Shown in pieces: positions 7,079 to 13,736 of a DNA stretch of 19,604 nt. The DNA is from UMGS946 sp048421225 (lineage in GTDB: Bacteria > Bacillota > Clostridia > Christensenellales > CAG-138). The notes under the pieces were generated by a model, which saw only the letters and a list, made by a program, of their open reading frames with translations, was not told where the DNA came from and ran no database searches. Positions within the stretch are counted from its first letter, which is position 1. The number at the start of each line of letters is the position of its first letter. The position numbers and the translations under genes were made by a program. The stretch is taken from contig DBFNRV010000063.1 of NCBI GenBank assembly GCA_048421225.1, positions 1 through 19,604 of the forward strand. The letters are read 5' to 3'.

Positions 7079-8083
7079 ATGAGTAAAAACATATTTGTCT
7101 TTGCTGAACAGCGCGACGGCAAACTGCAGAAGGTGTCGCTGGAGCTTATCGGTAAGGCGCGTGAGCTGATAACCACGCATGACCAAAAGGTCGCTGCTGT
7201 TCTGATCGGCTATGATATTAGGGAAGCTGCCTCCAACCTGATCGCTTTTGGAGCCGACGAAGTAATTATCGCTGAAAATCCGGTGTTGGCTGAATATATG
7301 ACCGAGCCGTATGCAAGCGCCATGAGCGAGATTATCGCTGCACACCAGCCGGAAATAGTGCTGTATGGCGCTACTTCAATCGGACGCGACCTGGCGCCGA
7401 GGGTGTCCGCGCGGATACATACGGGGCTTACGGCGGACTGCACAAAGCTTGAGATCGATGAAGAAACAGGACTGTTGCTCATGACGCGTCCTGCGTTTGG
7501 CGGCAACATAATGGCTACCATAGTGTGCGCGGAACACCGCCCGCAGATGGCCACCGTGCGCCCCGGCGTAATGAAAGCCCTGGCTAAGGATGAATCGCGT
7601 CATGGCATAATAACAGAATTCCCCGTTGATTTTGAACAATCCAACATGAATATCCGCATATTGGAGGTTGTTAAAGGGGAAAAACGAAGCGTAGATATCA
7701 CTGAAGCCAAGATACTGGTATCAGGCGGCAGAGGAATAGGTAAGCCTGAGAGATTTGAAATGCTTCATGAGCTTGCGGACGTACTAGGCGGCGAAATATC
7801 CTCTTCTCGCGCAAACGTGGACGCTGGCTGGATTGACCGTGACAGGCAGGTAGGGCAAACCGGCAAAACCGTTCACCCCAAGCTGTATATCGCCTGCGGA
7901 ATCTCAGGCGCAATACAGCATATCGCCGGCATGGAGGAATCGGATTTCATAATCGCTATCAATAAGAATAGCGACGCCCCCATATTCGATGTCGCGGATC
8001 TTGGTATCGTGGGCGACTTGAACGTAATTGTTCCTAAGCTGACTGAGGCGCTTAAAAAGTTTAAGGCTGAAAAGGTATTGTAG
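7079..8083 (+). CDS. etfA: electron transfer flavoprotein alpha subunit
   Basis: This 334-residue protein is the FAD-holding partner of EtfB. The C-terminal FAD domain shows SGGRGIG (215-221), GQTGKTVHP (259-267), GISGAIQHIAGM (274-285) and FDVADLGIVGD. I chose the ATG at 7079 rather than the one at 7073. GGAGG (7065-7069) is nine bases from 7079 but only three from 7073, and MSKNIFVFAE is a usual EtfA beginning. The gene ends the operon, with an intrinsic terminator starting 33 bases after the stop. No ferredoxin domain or other fusion is present. Confidence 0.93.
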   Translation: MSKNIFVFAEQRDGKLQKVSLELIGKARELITTHDQKVAAVLIGYDIREAASNLIAFGADEVIIAENPVLAEYMTEPYASAMSEIIAAHQPEIVLYGATSIGRDLAPRVSARIHTGLTADCTKLEIDEETGLLLMTRPAFGGNIMATIVCAEHRPQMATVRPGVMKALAKDESRHGIITEFPVDFEQSNMNIRILEVVKGEKRSVDITEAKILVSGGRGIGKPERFEMLHELADVLGGEISSSRANVDAGWIDRDRQVGQTGKTVHPKLYIACGISGAIQHIAGMEESDFIIAINKNSDAPIFDVADLGIVGDLNVIVPKLTEALKKFKAEKVL

Positions 8084-8115
8084 AAGTTTGCCTGGGGCGA
8101 ATTAACATTATTTTA

Positions 8116-8144
8116 AGGAATGCCTATCAGGCGTTCCTCTTTTT
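8116..8144 (+). terminator. intrinsic terminator after etfA
   Basis: AGGAATGCC (8116-8124) pairs with GGCGTTCCT (8130-8138) around the loop TATCA, nine pairs with one G-U. CTTTTT follows directly. The remaining gap to 8311 is AT-rich. It holds a TTGACA (8255) and a TATAAT (8273) only 12 bases apart, which does not make a standard promoter. Confidence 0.88.
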
Positions 8145-8311
8145 ATTCCTATTGCGCAGCGTAGTTTTTAGTTATTCCGGCTTAAAATGAATATAAACAG
8201 TTCTCAATAGTAATTGCCTTGCGGTACATCAAAAGGCCGGTAAATATATGGTGTTTGACATATTGACCATGATATAATTGTTTTATAAAATAAATGATTG
8301 GATAAGGGAAC

Positions 8312-8784
8312 ATGAAATTTAGGATAATATCGTTACCGTCGTTTAAAGCCGCCTCTTCAGGGCTTGATAATATTTTGATTTTTCGCCCACTGGCGTTTTA
8401 GGGAAGTTTGACAAATACTTTTCAGCCATTAAGCCAGCGGCAAGGGATAGCTTTATGCCTCGTGATTTTCTATATTACGATGAGAAGAATCAGGGTATGG
8501 TCTGGATTTGGGCTTTGAGCGAGGGCATGGATGATGGTGGAAACGAGATACTTGATTTTGAAGGAGGGTATTATTTAACATATTGCTACAAGGACGGGGA
8601 TGAGGAAACCAATCAAAAGTTGTATGGAGAAGCCTTAAAATATATTGAGGAGTCTGAAGTTTTGGAGCTTGACGTCCGTTCGGGCCATTATTCTATGGGT
8701 CACATTATTACGCCTCCTGAAATCATACAAGCGCAGGGTTGGGCGCAGATGGAAACGTTCATTCCGATCAGGTTACGAAAATAG
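8312..8784 (+). pseudogene. GyrI-like small-molecule-binding protein, broken by one frameshift
   Basis: The intact part (ATG 8455 to 8784, 109 residues) lacks the start of a GyrI-like/AraC-effector-binding domain. That start is present just upstream in another frame. From ATG 8312, after a GATAAGGGAA site, the reading is MKFRIISLPSFKAASSGLDNI and then runs to TAG at 8399. The downstream frame, open from 8371, reads FDFSPTGVLGKFDKYFSAIKP and continues into MPRDFLYYDEKNQGMVWIWAL. Adding a single T in the run at 8373-8376 joins the two into one protein of about 157 residues, the usual size for this family. The later segments GGYYLTYCYKDGDE and METFIPIRL fit the fold. Such proteins bind hydrophobic drugs or act as drug-responsive regulators. 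The break may be a real mutation, a sequencing error in a T run, or, less likely, programmed slippage. Confidence 0.7.
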
Positions 8785-8866
8785 CAGTTGTTGATTCTCA
8801 TTTACCGCCTATAGGACATAGAGCGTAGTATGGGCATTTGTTTTAAATATTCTAAGCATTGCATAA

Positions 8867-8908
8867 TTTGGAAATACCGACGTATACTCGTCTTCCAAAT
8901 AAATTTGG
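8867..8908. other. AT-rich inverted repeats between convergent genes
   Basis: TTTGGAA (8867-8873) pairs with TTCCAAA (8893-8899), with an inner GACG/CGTC helix and a 5-base bulge. An overlapping CCAAAT/ATTTGG hairpin (8895-8908) competes with it. Neither has a good U tract. The site lies between the 3' ends of the GyrI-like gene and ttcA, so a weak bidirectional terminator is the likeliest role. Confidence 0.3.
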
Positions 8909-8938
8909 CTATTAAAACGGCTTGTATTACAATGGGTT

Positions 8939-9688
8939 TTAGTCTTCCCCAATCCTATCCCTCGGCGGAAGCCTAAGGTTGTGCCACATGTTGTATTTGT
9001 GCGTGTCGGCTATTGAATTCATAAGCCTGTCCTCAGCATCAGGCACTATGCCGCATAGGTATGAAAGAATTGATTTCATCTCCTCCCTCTTGGTCTTGCC
9101 CGCAACCGGACAGTTGGGCCTTAACACGGGAAGGTCAAGACGGTTGGCAACTCCCAGTGCGTATTTTTCCGGCAGAAATACCAATGGACGGATCAATGTT
9201 ACGTCTTTACGGCTTAGATAGGTTACTGGGCCAAACGTATTAAGCCTGCTCTCATAAAGAAGGCTTAAGAAGAACGTTTCCAACACATCTTCCCTATTGT
9301 GCCCAAGCGCTACGAGCCTGCATCCGCGCGCGAGCGCCGCATTGTTTAGCGCTCCCCGTCTGAGCTTAGCACACATTGCGCAGGGGTTGCTTTCCTTTCG
9401 GATATTGAATACTACTTCGCCTATATCCGTCTTTATGACATCGAACGGTACACCTATGCTGTCAGCAAATTCGCTTACCCTTGCCGTATCCTGCTCTACA
9501 AGGCCCAGATCAAGCATAACGCCGCACACCTCATAGCTGCGCCTGCAAAACCTCTGGTATAGTTTTAAGCCATACATAAGAAGCAGGCTATCCTTTCCTC
9601 CGGATACCCCGACGCATATCCTATCCCCATCCTGTATCATGTTATACCGCTCGTCAGCACGGCGTATGCAGCCCAAAACCCTCTTCAT
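8939..9688 (-). CDS. ttcA: TtcA-family PP-loop tRNA thiolation protein
   Basis: This 249-residue ATP pyrophosphatase is of the TtcA/TtuA family, which adenylates a tRNA base and inserts sulfur. The PP-loop SGGKDS is at 29-34. The paired cysteines of NPCAMCAKLRRG (C103, C106) and a third at C193 in PNCPVAGKTKREEMK are the expected [Fe-S] cluster ligands. GHNREDVLETFF (129-140) is also typical. E. coli TtcA makes 2-thiocytidine at tRNA position 32. Clostridial relatives are several and their targets are less certain, so the symbol is by family. The start has GGAG about nine bases upstream. Its own promoter lies at 9745-9773, and neighbours on both sides seem unrelated. Confidence 0.82.
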   Translation of the reverse strand: MKRVLGCIRRADERYNMIQDGDRICVGVSGGKDSLLLMYGLKLYQRFCRRSYEVCGVMLDLGLVEQDTARVSEFADSIGVPFDVIKTDIGEVVFNIRKESNPCAMCAKLRRGALNNAALARGCRLVALGHNREDVLETFFLSLLYESRLNTFGPVTYLSRKDVTLIRPLVFLPEKYALGVANRLDLPVLRPNCPVAGKTKREEMKSILSYLCGIVPDAEDRLMNSIADTHKYNMWHNLRLPPRDRIGED

Positions 9689-9733
9689 CTAAAAACTCCA
9701 GCCCTTTTTTGCAGCAATTAAGCGCGATTAATC

Positions 9734-9789
9734 ATATGGATAAGATTATACGGTATAAAGGCTATGTTGTATAGACCCTTTATCCATAT
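9734..9789 (-). promoter_or_regulatory. ttcA promoter bracketed by an inverted repeat
   Basis: On the minus strand a perfect TATAAT (complement of 9745-9750) follows TATACA (complement of 9768-9773) at a 17-base spacing. The two arms ATATGGATAA (9734-9743) and TTATCCATAT (9780-9789) form a perfect 10-base inverted repeat placed immediately outside the -10 and -35, so the promoter fills the 36-base space. An overlapping ATAAAGG/CCTTTAT pair (9755-9761/9777-9783) also exists. A repressor site is a reasonable inference. Confidence 0.55.
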
Positions 9790-9807
9790 TAAAGAATTGC
9801 ATCTAGC

Positions 9808-9835
9808 CACAGGTCCTGTGTTTGCATACGTATGC
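9808..9835. repeat. two adjacent short palindromes
   Basis: CACAGG-T-CCTGTG (9808-9820) and GCATACGTATGC (9824-9835) are perfect palindromes three bases apart. They sit between the leftward ttcA promoter and the rightward small-RNA promoter. They could be operators serving either promoter; no regulator family is recognised. Confidence 0.45.
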
Positions 9836-9861
9836 GAATGCTTATGGAATAGTACCCTCAG

Positions 9862-9958
9862 TTGACAAGGTAACCTGTTTGACTAAAATATGTAAAACCT
9901 CACGTCATAACATATGAACTTTACTACCCGCTTAGATGGATAAAATCCGTCTTTTTTT
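9862..9958 (+). ncRNA. candidate small RNA: promoter, about 60-nt transcript, terminator
   Basis: A consensus -35 TTGACA (9862-9867) and -10 TAAAAT (9884-9889) at 16-base spacing predict a start near 9896. An intrinsic terminator follows: AGATGGA (9934-9940) pairs with TCCGTCT (9946-9952) with one G-U pair, ending in seven T (9952-9958). No + strand gene lies in 8785-13736, so the terminator has no protein gene to serve. The transcript would be about 60 nt, with an unpaired 5' half. It contains only a 9-codon open frame (9914-9943) without a ribosome site, and the stop of that frame falls in the terminator loop. No known sRNA family is recognised. Confidence 0.45.
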
Positions 9959-9972
9959 GCGGTGCTAGATAA

Positions 9973-10006
9973 TGGGCCGCCTGGGGCACTCCCCCTTGAC
10001 GGCCCA
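9973..10006 (-). terminator. hairpin downstream of the aminotransferase, weak terminator
   Basis: TGGGCCG (9973-9979) pairs with CGGCCCA (10000-10006), and inside it GGGG (9983-9986) pairs with CCCC (9991-9994). Read on the minus strand it starts 16 bases after the aminotransferase stop, but only TTAT follows, so termination may be weak. Confidence 0.5.
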
Positions 10007-10022
10007 GCCTCACATTAACAGT

Positions 10023-11195
10023 TTATTTCAATGAGTCAAGAAACGCCTTAATCCTGCGTACAGCTTCCTTTATATCGTTTATATCCGTGGCATAGCAGCA
10101 CCTGATATAGCCCTCTCCGCTGGGTCCAAACGCAGTACCTGGCACAGCGCAAACGTTTGAATATGCCAGTAGCCTGTCGCAGAACTCATCGGAACACAAT
10201 CCGCTGACCGATATTGAAGGGAACACGTAGAATGCGCCCTCCGGCTCGTTGCAGGTCATGCCGAGTTCATTAAAGGAATCGATTATATAACGGCGGCGCT
10301 TATCATACTCGTTGATCATATAGCGCATGTCCGCCCAGTCGGTTTCAAAGCCCTGCCTGAGCGCGGCGATGCCCGCATACTGCGCAGGCGTAGGCGCGCT
10401 TAGCATCGTAAGCTGATGTATCTTCGTCATGGCGGCGATTATCTCCCTGGGAGCCGCCGCATAGCCAAGGCGCCAGCCCGTCATAGAAAACGCTTTTGAA
10501 AAACCATTAAGCACCACGGTGCGCTCACGCATGCCCGGAAGGGATGCTATTGAAACGTGGCGCTTCCCGCCATAGGTCAGCTCTGAATATATTTCATCGG
10601 CCAGCACCAATATATCGGTACCGCGCAGAATATCGGCAATCGAAACCAGGTCGTCATATTCCATTATCCCTCCAGTCGGATTGTTGGGGAACGGAAGAAT
10701 CAGCGCCTTGGTCCTGGGTGTAATCGCTGCCTTCAGCGCATCCGGGGTGATTTTAAACTTTGTGTCAGCGGTAGTAATCAGCGGAATTGCCGTTGCGCCC
10801 GCAAACGTTACGCCAGGTATATAGGCTACATAGGTGGGCTCGGGAACTATCACCTCGTCGCCCGGCGCTATAAGGGCTCGTATAGCTAGGTCTATGGCCT
10901 GGCTTGCGCCCACGGTGATCAGGATTTCGGATATATCGTACTTCAGGTTAACGCGCTCATCCAGGTAACGGGAGATGAGTTCGCGCAGTTCAGGCATTCC
11001 CGAATTTGAAGAATACGGTATGCGTCCCTTCGACAGCCTTTCAAGCGCTTCCCTTCTAATTGCCTCAGGAGTTGGGAAATCGGGTTCGCCCACGCCCAAG
11101 CTGATAGTTTCATCGTTAAGCAGGTCGAAATACTTTCTTATGCCCGAAGGGGGGACATCCTGAACGCTCTTTACGATGAGTTTTGAATAATCCAT
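10023..11195 (-). CDS. class I/II PLP-dependent aminotransferase
   Basis: This 390-residue fold-type I aminotransferase transfers an amino group from an amino acid to a 2-oxo acid in the cytoplasm. The PLP lysine is K234 in NGFSKAFSMTGWRLGY. NNPTGG (171-176), D200 and Y203 in LADEIYSE, and the substrate-carboxylate Arg in GEGYIRCCYA are in place. The N-terminal SLGVGEPDFPTP is typical of the aspartate/PatA-like subgroup. Exact substrate specificity cannot be told from sequence. I start at ATG 11195, which has AAAGGTGG upstream. The 20-residue extension to 11255 begins without a ribosome site and looks non-coding. A hairpin separates it from the VanW-domain gene upstream, so it may have its own promoter or depend on read-through. 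Confidence 0.9.
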   Translation of the reverse strand: MDYSKLIVKSVQDVPPSGIRKYFDLLNDETISLGVGEPDFPTPEAIRREALERLSKGRIPYSSNSGMPELRELISRYLDERVNLKYDISEILITVGASQAIDLAIRALIAPGDEVIVPEPTYVAYIPGVTFAGATAIPLITTADTKFKITPDALKAAITPRTKALILPFPNNPTGGIMEYDDLVSIADILRGTDILVLADEIYSELTYGGKRHVSIASLPGMRERTVVLNGFSKAFSMTGWRLGYAAAPREIIAAMTKIHQLTMLSAPTPAQYAGIAALRQGFETDWADMRYMINEYDKRRRYIIDSFNELGMTCNEPEGAFYVFPSISVSGLCSDEFCDRLLAYSNVCAVPGTAFGPSGEGYIRCCYATDINDIKEAVRRIKAFLDSLK

Positions 11196-11267
11196 TTTGG
11201 AAGAAACCACCTTTCGTTTATTATACGTTTTGCAACGGCCGACGGTATCCGCCAAGTTTTCGCGTAA

Positions 11268-11296
11268 TTAAAGCATAGCCAAGAGCCATGCTTTAA
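11268..11296 (-). terminator. hairpin after the membrane VanW-domain gene
   Basis: TTAAAGCAT (11268-11276) and ATGCTTTAA (11288-11296) form a perfect 9-pair stem with an 11-base loop, 26 bases after the minus-strand stop at 11322. The A-rich/T-rich base of the stem is terminator-like, but the following tract (TTACG) is poor in T. Confidence 0.45.
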
Positions 11297-11321
11297 ACGC
11301 CAAGGGGAGATTTAGCTCTCA

Positions 11322-12851
11322 TCACTGCGGCTTTGGCAGCCCTGGATCCCCTGTGCCGACCTTAATCTTGCCCCTTACAGGGCTGTAATTGTCGGTGTAC
11401 AACTTTTCGGTTTCCACCAGTTCACCGTCTTTATACTTATACCTATATGCGGTTGCGCGGTATCCGTCCCTAGCCTTTATATCCGTTTGTCTGTAACCCT
11501 CAGGCCACTCTGAAACGTAGATATATTCAGGACTTTCCGGAGGTATGACCGCCTCGGTTATTCCCTCCGTCTTATAGGTAATACCTTCCGGCAACGGAGC
11601 GCCATATACGTACACAGTCATAATATAATTCACATTGTCCGCATAAGCAAATATATAAATTGGGGCTTCTGTCTTATTTACAAACTTAAGGTCAGGTCCG
11701 CCTGTGGATACGGTTGCGTCCAGGCCATAATCCACGTACGACGAGGGCCAGGAATGTTTTTTCCTCTCGGTAAATTCAATCTCGGGACCGCAGAGGAGCA
11801 GCGCGTTGTAAAGCGTGGTAGATACCTGGCATATTCCCCCTCCCGCCTGATTTACATATCTGCTGCCGTTTACTATTCCTGGAGCCAGGAGCCACCCGTC
11901 CTTTTCATATCTGGGGCCAATATATTCATTAAAGGAAATCTCCTCCCCAACTTCCACCCTGCATCCGTTAAGTATATCCGCCGCCTTTTGAATATTGCGT
12001 ATGCGGTTAAACTCCTTAAGGCTTGAGCTGGTTCCATACGAGGTCTCGTAAGTAGCCCTAAGCTGTGTAAGGCCCTTCAGATCGTCAACTGTTAATTCTG
12101 GCTCCACATACTCAAACTCGGGGCTTACCTCAACAGGCGCGTTATTTTCAGATATCGCAGCTTTTATATCTGAAATGATATCATCAACGTTCAGTCTCCT
12201 TCCACGTTCCCCTTCAACATAGTCAAAACTTGGCTCGCTTGAGGTCCTTATGGGGCGGGCTACGGCGTCAATGGGAGCTGTATCCACCAGCTCTGCAATA
12301 CCCTCAATTACCTCACGCAGCTTGCTCTCATCGCTGAGCTGATATCCAACCGCGAAGGACGCCCCCTCCTGCGCCAGATCGTTCTTTACAGCAAGGTTGT
12401 TTACAGCCGTATCCCCCCGCCCAAGCGACATAGCATCCATTAAAACCTGTTCAAGCGTAACCGTAACGCCAATATCATTTGCCGAAAGAAGCCATATCCT
12501 GTTGTCAACCCTCACCGTAACATTAAATGACGCCAGATCCTGCTTAACCTTAGGCGCTACAAGATCCCACGCTTCGTCAAAGGTAAGGCCAGAAACATCT
12601 AGACCGCTTACGCTGATGCCGTCGTAAAATTTGCCATTATCCCTATATGCGTTCATCTCGTCGCTGCCGGGTTTAACCGTAACCATGCATATTCCAACTC
12701 CGATCAGCGCAACGAGAAGCACCAGAAATACGGCGCGCATAACCAGCACAGGAGTGCTAACCCTGCGTTTTTTCCTACTTGGGTTTTTTTCTCTGGGATT
12801 TGAGGCGGAAGAGCTTTTTCCAGCTGAGTTTTTATGCGATCTATTGTCCAT
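11322..12851 (-). CDS. membrane-anchored VanW-domain protein with YoaR-like and G5-like regions
   Basis: This 509-residue protein has a basic, Ser-rich cytoplasmic tail (1-32), one transmembrane helix (about 33-58) and a large extracellular part. After GISVSGLDVSGLTFDEA (78-94) comes a region like the putative peptidoglycan-binding domain of YoaR-type proteins. A VanW domain of about 260-420 follows, with the signature GGGICQVSTTLYNA (337-350). A C-terminal G5-like segment (about 430-500) contains DGYRATAYRYKYKDGELVE. Such proteins are common in Clostridia and are thought to act at the cell wall; no enzymatic activity is established. The start has AAGGAG upstream and a promoter TTGCCG-17-TATACT. 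It is not part of the van operon and differs in architecture from the short VanW at 3977. Confidence 0.88.
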   Translation of the reverse strand: MDNRSHKNSAGKSSSASNPREKNPSRKKRRVSTPVLVMRAVFLVLLVALIGVGICMVTVKPGSDEMNAYRDNGKFYDGISVSGLDVSGLTFDEAWDLVAPKVKQDLASFNVTVRVDNRIWLLSANDIGVTVTLEQVLMDAMSLGRGDTAVNNLAVKNDLAQEGASFAVGYQLSDESKLREVIEGIAELVDTAPIDAVARPIRTSSEPSFDYVEGERGRRLNVDDIISDIKAAISENNAPVEVSPEFEYVEPELTVDDLKGLTQLRATYETSYGTSSSLKEFNRIRNIQKAADILNGCRVEVGEEISFNEYIGPRYEKDGWLLAPGIVNGSRYVNQAGGGICQVSTTLYNALLLCGPEIEFTERKKHSWPSSYVDYGLDATVSTGGPDLKFVNKTEAPIYIFAYADNVNYIMTVYVYGAPLPEGITYKTEGITEAVIPPESPEYIYVSEWPEGYRQTDIKARDGYRATAYRYKYKDGELVETEKLYTDNYSPVRGKIKVGTGDPGLPKPQ

Positions 12852-12889
12852 TTAAGACTCCTTGGAGACATTATATCAATATCTTCTTT

Positions 12890-12918
12890 AGTATAAGGTA
12901 TTTGTGCTTGTACGGCAA
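12890..12918 (-). promoter_or_regulatory. promoter of the membrane VanW-domain gene
   Basis: On the minus strand TATACT (complement of 12890-12895) follows TTGCCG (complement of 12913-12918) at 17 bases. This places the start of transcription about 35 bases before the ATG. No operator is evident. Confidence 0.5.
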
Positions 12919-12990
12919 TACGTGAGCGGACCTTTTTACATTTGTGTCAAATTTGCATCAGGTCATAATGCTCATGGGTTTGCGGCCATC

Positions 12991-13554
12991 CTAACGCGCT
13001 TTCCCCCTTGGCTTTTCTTTGCGGCTTTCGGATATTAACAACGGCCTTACCGATTTTCTATAATAATGTATAAGCGCCACAAAGGCCATTACCAATGCAA
13101 CGCAGTATACCGCTATATGGATTTTTCGTATAGCGGGCCAGTAAATACCCACAAAGGTGAGAGCTACCGCCGCGTTGAATACGCCTGCCGCAATCTTTCC
13201 GAACCAGTCGGCATAGACGACTATTTGTTTTTTAAACATTATTATCCCGCCGATAATCATAATCAGTTCCTTAAACAGGGCTATTACAAGAACAAACAAT
13301 GGTATCCAGCGCGCAAAGTAAAAACAAAACAGCGCCGACAGCAGCAACAATTTGTCCGCTAACGGATCCAGCACCTTTCCAATGTCGCTTATCCAGTTGT
13401 TGCGTCTGGCTATGTACCCATCCAGCAGATCGGTAAAAAACGCAACTATATAGACTATGAAGGCGCCTGAATACATCCCGTTCGCGAATAAATAAATGAA
13501 TAAACCTACCATCAGCAGGCGTATCAGGGACAGTATATTAGGTATATGCCTCAT
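12991..13554 (-). CDS. pgsA: CDP-alcohol phosphatidyltransferase (PgsA-like)
   Basis: This 187-residue integral membrane enzyme makes phospholipid head groups from CDP-diacylglycerol. The full family signature DG-x2-AR-x8-G-x3-D-x3-D is present (D45, G46, A49, R50, G59, D63, D67 in the numbering from the chosen start), with a preceding D42 and several hydrophobic helices. Length and the sequence RHIPNILSLIRLL fit phosphatidylglycerophosphate synthase, but a cardiolipin synthase of the same family is possible. I take the ATG at 13554 as the start. The TTG two codons earlier (13560) lies directly against the GAGG ribosome site, which is six bases from the ATG. The C terminus is strongly basic (KSVRPLLISESRKEKPRGKAR), probably cytoplasmic. 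Promoter: extended -10 TGCTATAAT on the minus strand. Confidence 0.8.
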   Translation of the reverse strand: MRHIPNILSLIRLLMVGLFIYLFANGMYSGAFIVYIVAFFTDLLDGYIARRNNWISDIGKVLDPLADKLLLLSALFCFYFARWIPLFVLVIALFKELIMIIGGIIMFKKQIVVYADWFGKIAAGVFNAAVALTFVGIYWPAIRKIHIAVYCVALVMAFVALIHYYRKSVRPLLISESRKEKPRGKAR

Positions 13555-13587
13555 ATGCAACCTCGACTTAATATTCCAATACCCATG

Positions 13588-13596
13588 ATTATAGCA
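13588..13596 (-). promoter_or_regulatory. extended -10 promoter of the PgsA-like gene
   Basis: On the minus strand TGCTATAAT is a perfect extended -10 about 35 bases before the ATG at 13554. No good -35 is visible. It lies back to back with the peptidase promoter at 13674. Confidence 0.55.
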
Positions 13597-13673
13597 TATC
13601 CAATAATTACAATCCAGACACCTAAAATATAAAGATAAAAGTTAAAATATCGTGCCTAGAGTCCATAAACCGC

Positions 13674-13702
13674 TTGTTAATTGAATGGCACTATGGTAAA
13701 AT
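13674..13702 (+). promoter_or_regulatory. promoter of the peptidase-efp operon
   Basis: TTGTTA (13674-13679) and TAAAAT (13697-13702) are 17 bases apart, with TGG before the -10 (extended -10). Transcription would start about 30 bases before the ATG at 13737. Confidence 0.6.
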
Positions 13703-13736
13703 GCGGTGAAATGTCCGATTAATAAAGAGGTGCAAT

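Noticed and set aside
8255..8278. TTGACA and TATAAT as promoter of the GyrI-like gene
   Set aside because: The boxes are only 12 bases apart, too close for a sigma-70-type promoter. Neither has a good partner at 16-18 bases.
9734..9789. Invertible promoter (phase switch)
   Set aside because: The invertible space would be only 36 bases, too short for usual site-specific inversion, and no recombinase gene is present in the window.
9914..9943. Nine-codon frame in the candidate small RNA, as a leader peptide
   Set aside because: It has no ribosome binding site, no regulatory run of codons, and no gene downstream on that strand to attenuate.
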